Origin: Cellulomonadaceae bacterium
GTDB taxonomy: Bacteria > Actinomycetota > Actinomycetes > Actinomycetales > Cellulomonadaceae
Length of the DNA stretch: 5,445 bases
Direction of reading: 5' to 3'
NCBI GenBank assembly: GCA_031282935.1
Contig: JAITCS010000056.1
Span: forward strand, 1-5,445
The stretch's first letter is position 1. Every line of letters begins with the position of its first letter. Positions 1 to 5,307 of the stretch are shown here, one piece after another. The notes beneath the pieces were generated by a model. It saw only the letters and a program-made list of their open reading frames with translations, had not been told where the DNA came from and made no database searches. Position numbers and translations under genes: made by a program.

Positions 1-98
1 GGTAGGTCGCGGTCGCCTCGGTTGTCATTGTGCTTAGCGTCTGGTTTATCGTTGCGTTTGTTGGCTTGTTTATCGTCGCGGTTGTCGGCGCGTTTATC
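1..98 (-). repeat. 24-nt tandem repeat coding for octapeptides inside hrpA
   Basis: Four imperfect 24-nt units (98-75, 74-51, 50-27, 26-3) encode [24 protein letters not shown] and DNRGDRDL. Each opens with Asp, then Lys or Asn. The period is a multiple of three, so unit gain or loss would keep the helicase frame. The array sits between the first and second RecA domains and may continue beyond the window. It would form a charged, probably disordered loop. Confidence 0.8.
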
Positions 99-995
99 CT
101 CAGCTAATAAAGGCCGATATCGCACCTCCACCGGATAAGTGCGCCCCGTCACCTCAATGATCGGCGCTAATTTCGGTAAAACGGAAACCACCAACGGATC
201 GGCGCCCCCAAGTTTCGCCAAGTTTGCAGGCGAGAAATGCTCGGCAAACCTTTCGGAGTCGATAGTGGCCGAGGTGATAATCAGCTTCAGATCGGGCCGC
301 GTGGGCAAAAGTCGAGCCAAATATCCAAGTAAAAAGTCAATATTAAGGCTACGCTCGTGGGCCTCATCTATAACAATAGTGTCATACGCCAACAAACGAG
401 GGTCGCGCTGTAATTGGGCTAGCAAAATCCCATCAGTCATAACCTTAACAAGAGTTTTATCACTGGATTGGTCAGTGAATCGCACCTGATAACCAACAAT
501 TTGCCCCAGCGGAGTGTCCAATTCGGCAGCAATTCGTTCCGCAACTGAGCGCGCCGCAATTCGCCTGGGTTGCGTGTGTCCAATTTGCCCAGCGCGCCCG
601 CGCCCCAATTCCAGCAAAATCTTGGGGATTTGGGTGGTTTTCCCCGAGCCGGTTTCGCCCGCCACAATCACCACCTGATTTTGGGCAATGGCGTCAGAAA
701 TCTCGCGCCTATGTGCGCTAACCGGTAAATCCTCCGGGTAGGTGATGGGCGGCAGCGCCACAGCCTCCCGCGCGGCGGCCAGGCGCGCCAAATGGGCGGC
801 GGACACCACTCTCGGTTGCCGCCCGCCCGCGCTTGCCTGCCGTTGTCGCCCGTCCGCGTTTGCCTGCCGTTGGCGCTGCTCGCGGCCCTGCTGTTGGCGC
901 TGCTCGCGGCCCGGCCCGTGTTCTTGGCCGTGACCCTCGTCGGAAGCGCGTGCTCCCTGGCGCTCTGACCTGGCATTTTGCGAAATGTTTTCCAT
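1..995 (-). CDS. hrpA: ATP-dependent RNA helicase HrpA, DEAH-box family (N-terminal part, gene continues beyond the left edge)
   Basis: This is the first 331 residues of a DEAH-box RNA helicase; E. coli HrpA has about 1,300 residues, so roughly a quarter is present. The start is the ATG at 995-993: an in-frame TGA lies four codons upstream (1007-1005), with no other start between, and a weak GAAAG precedes it. Residues 1-65 are low-complexity and rich in Arg, Gln and Gly. The first RecA-like domain follows: Walker A GETGSGKT (113-120), motif Ia TQPRR (141-145), TDG (187-189), the DEAH box (210-213) and SAT (242-244). [12 protein letters not shown] (284-295) is the usual lead-in to the second RecA domain, but it is followed by an Asp/Lys/Asn/Arg-rich octapeptide array rather than the short acidic linker of E. 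coli HrpA. The family acts in the cytoplasm on RNA; E. coli HrpA is linked to mRNA processing and rescue of collided ribosomes. The gene is divergent from the transporter operon. The family call is very secure. Confidence 0.96.
   Translation of the reverse strand, partial: MENISQNARSERQGARASDEGHGQEHGPGREQRQQQGREQRQRQANADGRQRQASAGGRQPRVVSAAHLARLAAAREAVALPPITYPEDLPVSAHRREISDAIAQNQVVIVAGETGSGKTTQIPKILLELGRGRAGQIGHTQPRRIAARSVAERIAAELDTPLGQIVGYQVRFTDQSSDKTLVKVMTDGILLAQLQRDPRLLAYDTIVIDEAHERSLNIDFLLGYLARLLPTRPDLKLIITSATIDSERFAEHFSPANLAKLGGADPLVVSVLPKLAPIIEVTGRTYPVEVRYRPLLAEDKRADNRDDKQANKRNDKPDAKHNDNRGDRDL
822..911 (-). repeat. In-frame tandem repeats coding for the Arg/Gln-rich HrpA N-terminus
   Basis: Two adjoining short repeats are visible. 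A 24-nt pair encodes GREQRQQQ and GREQRQRQ (residues 29-44); the plus-strand 20-mer GTTGGCGCTGCTCGCGGCCC is identical at 869-888 and 893-912. A 27-nt pair encodes RQRQANADG and RQRQASAGG (residues 41-58). All keep the reading frame. The peptide is strongly basic and probably disordered, so it could add RNA contacts; that role is inference. Confidence 0.8.
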
Positions 996-1031
996 ATACT
1001 TTCGTCACACGGCAAGGTTGATCTGGCGGCC

Positions 1032-1047
1032 TAACCCCTTGGGGTTA
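1032..1047. promoter_or_regulatory. Inverted repeat in the hrpA / transporter divergent intergenic region (possible operator)
   Basis: TAACCCC-TT-GGGGTTA has perfect 7-bp arms around two bases. It lies 37 bp upstream of the hrpA start and 128 bp upstream of the binding-protein gene, between divergent genes, so it ends no visible upstream transcript. A regulator site is the simplest reading. Read on the plus strand it is followed by ATCTTT, too weak a T tract for a convincing terminator. The function is inferred from position only. Confidence 0.35.
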
Positions 1048-1075
1048 TCTTTGCGGATTCGTATGTGATTTGCAA
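1047..1075 (-). promoter_or_regulatory. Candidate hrpA promoter
   Basis: On the minus strand TTGCAA (1075-1070) and AAAGAT (1052-1047) are separated by exactly 17 bases. The -35 matches the consensus at four of six positions but the -10 at only three of six. Initiation would fall near 1040, inside the inverted repeat, and would give a leader of about 45 bases. The match is weak. Confidence 0.2.
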
Positions 1076-1123
1076 GTTGGATAGCGGAAAATGGCCGCGT
1101 CGCCTTTACATTATATTGAATCG

Positions 1124-1152
1124 CTGACATGATTTAGCCTAAGCTTAAGTAT
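1124..1152 (+). promoter_or_regulatory. Candidate promoter of the amino acid transporter operon
   Basis: CTGACA (1124-1129, five of six to TTGACA) is followed after 17 bases by AAGTAT (1147-1152), only three of six to TATAAT. Initiation near 1159 would leave a short leader just containing the AGGGGA ribosome binding site at 1162-1167. The position suits the operon, but the -10 is poor and nearby AT-rich DNA (1108-1117) could hold the real one. Confidence 0.22.
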
Positions 1153-1174
1153 TGTTTGGGTAGGGGATGGAGCC

Positions 1175-2086
1175 ATGTGGAACCGGGAAAGGCGGCGGTT
1201 TGCGCGGGTTGCCAGTGTGGCGGCGGCATTTCCGCTGGTCGCGGCGCTGCTCGGTGGTTGCACTTATGCCTCCCAACAGTTGGACAGCGCGCCTGGGTTT
1301 GATATTACGCCGCTCAAGGTGGTGCCTGCGGTGGCTGATTTGGTGCCCGAACACATAAAAGCTGACGGAATTTTGCTGGTCGCTGCTGAGTTAACATATC
1401 CGCCGATGGAGTTTGTGGCTGGGGATGGGCAAACGGCGGTCGGCCTTGATGTTGATATTGCAAAGGCGTTAGGGCGGGTAATGGGTTTGGAAACCCAAGT
1501 TGTTTCGGCGGGTTTTGATGCGATTATTCCCGCAATGGGGTCGCGTTACGAAGTGGGCATTTCGGCTTTCACTATCACCAATCCGCGCCTTGACGCGGTG
1601 AATATGGTTAGTTATTTCGCGGCCGGTTCGCAAATGGCTGTTCGCATTGGCAACCCTGCTAATTTGGATCCCGAAAACATTTGCGGGGCGCGCATTGCGG
1701 TGCAAACCGGAACCGTGCAACAAGAAGAACTAGAGGCACTAAATCGGGGGGATTGTTCTGGCAATCCAGTGGTTATTCTGCCATATGAAGCCCAGGCAGA
1801 CGCCACCGCCAATTTAGTGGGCGGCAAAGCCGATGCCATGTATGCGGATTCCCCCATCACTGAGTTCGCCATATTGCAAACCGGAAATGTTATTGAGGCT
1901 TTCGGTCCACTAAATGATGCAGCCCCTTACGGGGTGTTAATTTCCAAGGATGACCCCGAATTTGCGGTCGCCGTGCAGGCGGCTTTGCAATACTTGATGG
2001 ATAGTGGCACGCTGGATAAAATTGCCAGTATCTGGGGAAATGAGCAGGGCGCTTTGGGGTTAGCGCTGCTCAACCCCCGGAGTTAG
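1175..2086 (+). CDS. Amino acid ABC transporter substrate-binding lipoprotein (SBP_bac_3 family)
   Basis: This extracytoplasmic, membrane-anchored protein would capture a polar amino acid and deliver it to the permease encoded next. The 303 residues fit the family. The ATG at 1175 is supported by AGGGGA at 1162-1167. A basic N-terminus with an ERRRFAR stretch (5-11) leads into a hydrophobic segment and a lipobox LGGC with Cys29 as the predicted lipidated residue. Family landmarks are YPPMEF (75-80), GLDVDIAKALG (90-100), FDAIIPAMGSRYEVG (114-128), TITNPR with Arg138, IAVQTGT (174-180) and DAMYADS (220-226). Arg138 and Asp225 sit where HisJ-like proteins bind the carboxylate and amino groups of the ligand. 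Cys170 and Cys194 flank the QTGT region and could form a disulfide, as in related proteins. TAG is two bases before the permease start, so the genes are surely cotranscribed. The amino acid cannot be told from sequence. Confidence 0.93.
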   Translation: MWNRERRRFARVASVAAAFPLVAALLGGCTYASQQLDSAPGFDITPLKVVPAVADLVPEHIKADGILLVAAELTYPPMEFVAGDGQTAVGLDVDIAKALGRVMGLETQVVSAGFDAIIPAMGSRYEVGISAFTITNPRLDAVNMVSYFAAGSQMAVRIGNPANLDPENICGARIAVQTGTVQQEELEALNRGDCSGNPVVILPYEAQADATANLVGGKADAMYADSPITEFAILQTGNVIEAFGPLNDAAPYGVLISKDDPEFAVAVQAALQYLMDSGTLDKIASIWGNEQGALGLALLNPRS

Positions 2087-2088
2087 GC

Positions 2089-3105
2089 ATGGCAGCTAAA
2101 GTGCCGCCACCTGCGGTGACGCCTGAGGGCGGCGGTGCGCCCGACAACGGATTTGAGCGCGGCAGCGGATTTACGGCCGACAGCGGGGCTGTGTTTGATA
2201 ACGGCGCTGAGCCTGATACGGGTGCGGTACTTGGTAGCGGTGTTGTGCTTGACAGCGGAAATTCCGTGCCGAACCGTATTCAAGCGGTCACCGAGTTACG
2301 TTTGGGGCGCATAATCGCCGCTGCAATCGCACTATTAGTCACTGCCCTAATAATTTATCAGATTGCGATAAACCAGACTTTCCGCTGGGATTTGGTTTGG
2401 CTTTATCTGCGCGATATCGTAGTGTTTCGCGGGATTCTGTGGACTTTACTGCTCACCTTTGGTTCGATGGCGCTGGCGATTGTCATGGCGGTTGTTTTGG
2501 CCCTAATGCGGCGCAGCGACAACCCGGTTTTGCGCACCATCGGGGGCGCCTATGTCTTCTTATTCCGGGGCACTCCAATTTATGTGCAATTAGTGCTCTG
2601 GGGGTTGTTATCAGTATTGTGGCCGCGCATTAGTGTGGGGTTGCCGTTTGGGCCAGAATGGTTTAGTTTTAGTACCCAGGATTTGATTACGGCTTTTTGG
2701 GCGGCGCTATTAGGTTTGGCCTGTAATGAGGCGGCGTATCTTTCCGAAATTGTGCGGGCCGGGCTCGATTCTGTGGACGCCGGGCAAAGTGAGGCGGCTT
2801 ACGCCTTGGGCCTCACCAAGTGGCAAACCCTGTCGCGGGTGGTGCTGCCGCAAGCCATGCGCGTTATCGTGCCGCCCACGGGCAATGAAACCATTTCCAT
2901 GCTCAAAACCACTTCTTTAGTGGTGGCGATTCCATTTACTTTGGATTTGTTCTATGCCACTTCCGCTATCGGGAACAGGTTGTATCAGCCTATCCCGTTG
3001 CTGCTGATTGCGGCTTTCTGGTATTTAGTGTTATCGTCGGTGCTAATGTTGGGCCAGCATATGTTGGAACGGAAATTCGGGCGCGGAATTGCGGTGTCTG
3101 GATGA
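2089..3105 (+). CDS. Amino acid ABC transporter permease (HisM/GlnP-type)
   Basis: This integral membrane subunit forms the path for the amino acid; as the only permease in the operon it probably works as a homodimer. The start ATG has a GGAG (2079-2082) six bases upstream, inside the end of the previous gene. Residues 1-70 are hydrophilic and contain seven hexapeptide repeats, an extension absent from ordinary family members. Hydrophobic segments follow near 72-94, 115-140, 147-178, 199-220 (core), 270-290 and 300-330. RGTP (160-163) is the conserved motif of this family. The coupling helix motif lies at 235-256 ([20 protein letters not shown], with Gly241), which contacts the ATPase. The gene overlaps the ATPase gene by four bases (ATGA), which favours coupled translation and balanced subunits. 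At 338 residues it is long for the family, and the extension explains the excess. Confidence 0.93.
   Translation: MAAKVPPPAVTPEGGGAPDNGFERGSGFTADSGAVFDNGAEPDTGAVLGSGVVLDSGNSVPNRIQAVTELRLGRIIAAAIALLVTALIIYQIAINQTFRWDLVWLYLRDIVVFRGILWTLLLTFGSMALAIVMAVVLALMRRSDNPVLRTIGGAYVFLFRGTPIYVQLVLWGLLSVLWPRISVGLPFGPEWFSFSTQDLITAFWAALLGLACNEAAYLSEIVRAGLDSVDAGQSEAAYALGLTKWQTLSRVVLPQAMRVIVPPTGNETISMLKTTSLVVAIPFTLDLFYATSAIGNRLYQPIPLLLIAAFWYLVLSSVLMLGQHMLERKFGRGIAVSG
2143..2268 (+). repeat. Seven 18-nt units coding for a hexapeptide array on the permease N-terminus
   Basis: Residues 19-60 of the permease divide into [36 protein letters not shown] and DSGNSV. The pattern is Asp/Gly, then Asn/Ser/Thr, then an invariant Gly. 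The DNA units have drifted but keep the 18-nt period with no frame change. The first membrane segment begins about 12 residues later, so this array would be a free tail outside the transport core. Confidence 0.8.
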
Positions 3106-3923
3106 ACACCGCCCATATTGCACCCAGCTCAAGTGACGCGCAGGTTTCAATGGCCCCTATGGTAGAGGTTCGCAATGTTTATAAAGAGTTCGGCACCCCA
3201 CCAAATGCTATTTTAGTGTTGCGAGGCATTGACCTAACTGTTCCCAAAGGTTCTGTTACGGTTTTGTTAGGCCCGTCCGGTTCCGGTAAATCAACTCTGT
3301 TGCGGTGCATAAACGAATTGGAGACTATTACCGGTGGCGCAATTTACGTTAATGGGGAATTGCTTGGTTACCGCGAGGATCACCAGGGCCGTTTGCATCG
3401 GCTATCTGACAAACAAATAGCGGAACAGCGCAGCCATGTGGGCATGGTTTTCCAAAGGTTTAACCTGTTTCCGCATTTGACCGCTTTGCAGAATGTTATG
3501 CTCGCCCCCACTTTGGTACACCGCGCGCACCGGGCGGAGGCCACGATTGACGCTTTGACCCAACTTGGTCAAGTGGGCCTCAGTGACCGCGCCGACCATT
3601 ACCCCTCCCAACTCAGCGGCGGGCAGCAACAACGGGTGGCTATCGCCCGCGCTCTAGCCATGAAACCGAAACTGATGCTTTTTGACGAGCCCACCTCAGC
3701 GCTCGACCCCGAGCTGGTGGGCGAGGTGCTGGCGGTCATGCAGAACCTGGCCGCCCAAGGCATGACCATGATTATTGTGACCCACGAAATCGGGTTTGCG
3801 CGTCGCGTGGCAAGTCAAGTGGTGTTCATGGATGGTGGTGTGGTGGTAGAAAGCGGCCCGCCCGAGATTCTCGACAACCCCATGCACCCCCGGTTCCAGC
3901 AATTCCTCTCCCACGTAACCTAA
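3102..3923 (+). CDS. Amino acid ABC transporter ATP-binding protein (GlnQ/HisP-type)
   Basis: This cytoplasmic ATPase would dimerise beneath the permease and power amino acid uptake. All catalytic motifs are intact: Walker [10 protein letters not shown] (57-65), Q-loop Gln118 in [11 protein letters not shown], signature LSGGQQQ (171-177), Walker B LMLFDEP with Glu196, D-loop SALD (199-202) and switch His228 in VTHE. The [15 protein letters not shown] stretch is typical of the polar amino acid subfamily. At 273 residues it is slightly long: about 20 residues precede the usual [10 protein letters not shown] opening. ATG3102 overlaps the permease stop and has no clear ribosome binding site, so initiation by coupling is likely. 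Met17 (3150) and Met20 (3159) are alternative starts. It is the last gene of the operon; its TAA is followed at once by a C-rich tract and hairpins. Confidence 0.95.
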   Translation: MNTAHIAPSSSDAQVSMAPMVEVRNVYKEFGTPPNAILVLRGIDLTVPKGSVTVLLGPSGSGKSTLLRCINELETITGGAIYVNGELLGYREDHQGRLHRLSDKQIAEQRSHVGMVFQRFNLFPHLTALQNVMLAPTLVHRAHRAEATIDALTQLGQVGLSDRADHYPSQLSGGQQQRVAIARALAMKPKLMLFDEPTSALDPELVGEVLAVMQNLAAQGMTMIIVTHEIGFARRVASQVVFMDGGVVVESGPPEILDNPMHPRFQQFLSHVT

Positions 3924-3942
3924 CCCCCACCCCCGCCCCCCC
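3924..3942 (-). other. Putative G-quadruplex motif (G-runs on the minus strand)
   Basis: Directly after the ATPase stop, the plus strand has C runs of 5, 5 and 7 bases (3924-3928, 3930-3934, 3936-3942) split by single bases. The minus strand therefore reads G7-C-G5-T-G5. Splitting the seven-base run as GGG-G-GGG gives four G3 tracts with one-base loops, which satisfies the G3N1-7 pattern. The G-rich strand is the template for the transporter operon, so a structure there could hinder polymerase at the operon end. Folding is not proven. Confidence 0.45.
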
Positions 3943-3945
3943 GCC

Positions 3946-4056
3946 GGTGGTTGAGCCTGGTCGAAACCACCCAGCCCCCGGAGGTTGAGCCTGGTCGAAA
4001 CCACCCCACTCACCGAAACCCCGGCGGTTGACGCGCCCACCCGGCGGTTGAGCCTG
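3946..4056 (+). repeat. Actinobacterial-type intergenic palindromic repeat cluster; first copy is a possible terminator
   Basis: GGTTGAGCCTGGTCGAAACC occurs exactly at 3949-3968 and 3983-4002, 34 bp apart in the same orientation. Shorter copies follow: CCGGCGGTTGA at 4021-4031, and CCGGCGGTTGAGCCTG at 4041-4056. The unit is an imperfect palindrome. The first copy sits in a hairpin with perfect 7-bp arms, GGTGGTT (3946-3952) and AACCACC (3965-3971), 22 bp after the ATPase stop; it may end the transporter transcript although no T tract follows. In the second copy one arm position is mismatched. From memory, very similar repeats are scattered between genes in many actinobacteria. The 356-bp gene-free stretch from 3924 to 4279 is mostly this cluster plus the hairpins at 4097-4116 and 4123-4166. 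I see nothing convincing from 4167 to 4270. Confidence 0.75.
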
Positions 4057-4096
4057 TGGTGGTCGCTGCGCTCCCTATTCCCTCCTGGCCCTCGGT

Positions 4097-4116
4097 AGAA
4101 TCCGCGAGCGGATTCT
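4097..4116. other. Perfect 8-bp stem-loop
   Basis: AGAATCCG-CGAG-CGGATTCT forms a perfect 8-bp stem with a four-base loop. It has no T tract on either side and sits in gene-free DNA within the repeat cluster, so a repeat-element hairpin is more likely than a terminator. Confidence 0.55.
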
Positions 4117-4122
4117 CCTCTC

Positions 4123-4166
4123 GGTCTGCGTCAGTCGCCGAAACCCCGGAGGTTTCGCCGCAGACC
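4123..4166. other. Nested two-stem hairpin
   Basis: The outer arms GGTCTGCG (4123-4130) and CGCAGACC (4159-4166) pair perfectly. Inside them CGAAACC (4139-4145) and GGTTTCG (4151-4157) pair perfectly around CCGGA. The left side between the stems has eight unpaired bases and the right side one. The internal CCGAAACCCCGG (4138-4149) also occurs at 4013-4024, tying this structure to the neighbouring repeats. It could be one unit of a composite element or a structured RNA; nothing shows that it is transcribed. Confidence 0.5.
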
Positions 4167-4279
4167 TCGCTTTGATTGAAGCCTGAGCGCGGTGGCGGCA
4201 CGCGTTGGACGGTAATGTTTAACTACAACAATGGTACGGCCAGGCCGATAACAGCCATACCTGCGAAGTGAAAGGAGCA

Positions 4280-4522
4280 ATGATGATTAAATGCGAGGTT
4301 TGCGGGCAGCAGCGAAGAGATGTCACCACTTTGACCGATGATGACCTAGATACGATGACCGAATGTGAGCGCGCCTTATAATACGAGGCAAATGCTGACC
4401 GATTCGATGAGATATTTAGTGGCGATACCGTCGAGTTCTATACCGATGAAAGAACCATGACTAACCGGCATGGCGTCTATATGACCCTAGATGAGGCTCT
4501 GGCAGGCCGCGGTCGTGGTTGA
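4280..4522 (+). pseudogene. Small hypothetical ORF interrupted by one in-frame TAA (33 + 46 codons)
   Basis: A strong ribosome binding site, AAAGGAG (4271-4277), precedes ATGATG at 4280. Translation gives 33 residues beginning MMIKCEVCGQQRRD and ending ECERAL, then TAA (4379-4381). The same frame stays open for 46 more codons (YEANADRFDEIF..., ..FYTDERTMTNRHGVYMTLDEALAGRGRG) to TGA at 4520-4522. Read through, the product would be an acidic protein of 80 residues with a CxxC pair (Cys5, Cys8) and Cys29. No start codon follows the TAA closely; the first in-frame ATG is at 4457. One base change, for instance CAA or GAA to TAA, would explain the break. I do not recognise the family. Alternatives are a real 33-residue peptide with chance openness after it, since 46 open codons can arise by chance, or readthrough. 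It is convergent with higBA. Confidence 0.5.
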
Positions 4523-4575
4523 GCAACTAACTAATTTCCAGTGGGCAGGTGCTCACCCCGACAAAACCACCCACC

Positions 4576-4899
4576 TTAGGCGGCTGCAAGCGCTAGCTCT
4601 GGCAGTGGTCGGAGTGCGAACGTTTCAGCGTTTTGGCGGGCGTGCCAGAGGTCATAGTTCTCTTGGAGCCGCAACCACATTTCCGCGCTGCGATTCAACA
4701 CCGCCTCAAGGCGAAGCGCCATTTCCGGTGAGACACTTCCCGAGCCGTTCACCACCCTTGCCAATGTCGAGGGCGCAACTTCCAAAGCAGCGGCGAGTTT
4801 CCGTACACTAATCCCCAACCCATCAAGGTAAGTGGCGCGCAGCACCTCCCCAGGATGCGGAGGATTAAACATCGTCCCAATGACATCTATGTTTTCCAT
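4576..4899 (-). CDS. higA: HigA-family antitoxin (XRE helix-turn-helix)
   Basis: HigA neutralises the HigB toxin by direct binding and, with it, represses their shared promoter. The 107 residues show the family opening NPPHPGEVL (12-20), a helix-turn-helix at about 30-55 (SVRKLAAALEVAPSTLARVV) followed by GSVSPEMALRLEAVL, and the characteristic WLRLQENYDLWHAR (75-88). The ATG at 4899 shares its A with the last base of the higB stop (TAATG), so translation is probably coupled. Met10, giving MFNPPHPGEVL, is a plausible alternative start because many relatives begin there. The toxin-first order is the hallmark of the higBA family. All key segments look intact, so the antitoxin should be functional. 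Confidence 0.93.
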   Translation of the reverse strand: MENIDVIGTMFNPPHPGEVLRATYLDGLGISVRKLAAALEVAPSTLARVVNGSGSVSPEMALRLEAVLNRSAEMWLRLQENYDLWHARQNAETFALRPLPELALAAA

Positions 4900-5177
4900 T
4901 AGTGGTAATCCTCATAATCAACGATATGCGCATCTCCATCGAAGAAATCAAATGTGAGACGCCAATTCTTTTTAACGGTAATAGCCCATCGTCCTGCCAT
5001 ATTTCCTTTCAACTGGTGCAGTTCATATCCCGGCGCCGCCATATCTTCAGCAGTGCTGGCCGCGTTCAACTCAGCAAGCTGAATACGGAGTCGGGCGGCA
5101 TGGTCTGGGATAATTCCCGCCTTGGAGCCAGTTTCGTAATACAACCGCAAGCCTTTGTGGACGAAAGACTTGATCAC
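4899..5177 (-). CDS. higB: HigB-family toxin (RelE-superfamily mRNA interferase)
   Basis: HigB toxins of this family cleave mRNA at the ribosome, slowing growth when the less stable antitoxin is lost. The 92 residues match the usual length and pattern: IKSFVHKGL (2-10), YYETGSKAGI (13-22), the central PGYELHQLKG (49-58), GRWAITV (62-68), NWRLTFDF (71-78) and the terminal DYEDYH (87-92). The start is the GTG at 5177. An in-frame TGA lies four codons upstream and no ATG or TTG is in frame between, so this is the only plausible start. There is no ribosome binding site, because a likely -10 box ends only seven bases before the GTG, pointing to a leaderless message. The stop overlaps the higA start by one base. 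The toxin appears undamaged. Confidence 0.94.
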   Translation of the reverse strand: MIKSFVHKGLRLYYETGSKAGIIPDHAARLRIQLAELNAASTAEDMAAPGYELHQLKGNMAGRWAITVKKNWRLTFDFFDGDAHIVDYEDYH

Positions 5178-5183
5178 GCAACC

Positions 5184-5212
5184 ATAATATCATGTTGCGC
5201 AACATGCGGCAA
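5184..5212 (-). promoter_or_regulatory. higBA promoter with operator palindrome in its spacer
   Basis: On the minus strand TTGCCG (5212-5207, four of six) and TATTAT (5189-5184, five of six) are spaced by exactly 17 bases. Positions 5191-5206 of that spacer are a perfect 16-bp palindrome, CATGTTGCGCAACATG, the natural candidate for the HigA or HigBA binding site. Six bases separate the -10 from the GTG, so transcription should begin at or next to the start codon. The motif GTTGC recurs on the minus strand at 5213-5209, 5203-5199 and 5182-5178, offsets of 10 and 21 bp, close to one and two helical turns. A regulator bound here would block polymerase directly. Confidence 0.7.
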
Positions 5213-5258
5213 CCGGCGGTCGGGCCGCGTTTTGGGTGGTTTGTTGGTAGGTTTGGCA

Positions 5259-5285
5259 TTGGCAAGACAGTTTTTTGGCAAGACA
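5259..5285 (+). repeat. Short direct repeat TTGGCAAGACA (two copies, 16-bp period)
   Basis: TTGGCAAGACA is exact at 5259-5269 and 5275-5285, the first followed by a G and a T run that leads into the second. It lies in the 182-bp intergenic region between higB and the rightmost gene, upstream of that gene's likely promoter. It could be an activator or repressor site; the function is unknown. Confidence 0.5.
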
Positions 5286-5307
5286 AGGTTTTGGCGCGAA
5301 AAGGTTC

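Noticed and set aside
139..489. Plus-strand open frame of 116 codons opposite hrpA
   Set aside because: It lies wholly antisense to clear DEAH-helicase motifs, has no ribosome binding site and no family resemblance.
668..1015. Minus-strand open frames of 115 and 96 codons near the hrpA start (668-1015 and 718-1008)
   Set aside because: They are other-frame readings of the GC-rich repetitive hrpA N-terminus. The frame from ATG995 joins directly to the Walker A and DEAH motifs.
1033..1044. AACCCCTTGGGG resembles the arm of the phage T7 terminator
   Set aside because: Only about 12 bases agree and the rest of that terminator is absent, so it is a coincidence of a short palindrome.
3949..4056. 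Spaced repeats considered as a CRISPR remnant
   Set aside because: Only two full copies with a 14-bp gap exist, the unit matches a dispersed intergenic palindrome, and no cas gene is present.
3696..4201. Minus-strand open frames over the ATPase end and the repeat cluster (3696-4040 and 4010-4201)
   Set aside because: They read through palindromic repeats and antisense to the ATPase gene. They have low-complexity translations and no initiation signals.
4379..4381. Stop-codon recoding of the interrupted ORF
   Set aside because: The codon is TAA, not the TGA of selenocysteine or the TAG of pyrrolysine, and I see no stimulatory structure directly after it.
4377..4382. Exact TATAAT inside the interrupted ORF as a promoter -10
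   Set aside because: No TTGACA-like box lies 16-18 bases upstream and no extended TG precedes it. The only nearby frame is 22 codons without a binding site.
4541..4556. GTGGGC-AGGT-GCTCAC hairpin between the interrupted ORF and higA as a terminator
   Set aside because: It has only six pairs including one G-U wobble and no T tract on either strand.
4491..4811. Plus-strand open frame of 106 codons
   Set aside because: It is antisense to higA, whose translation matches the HigA family over its full length.
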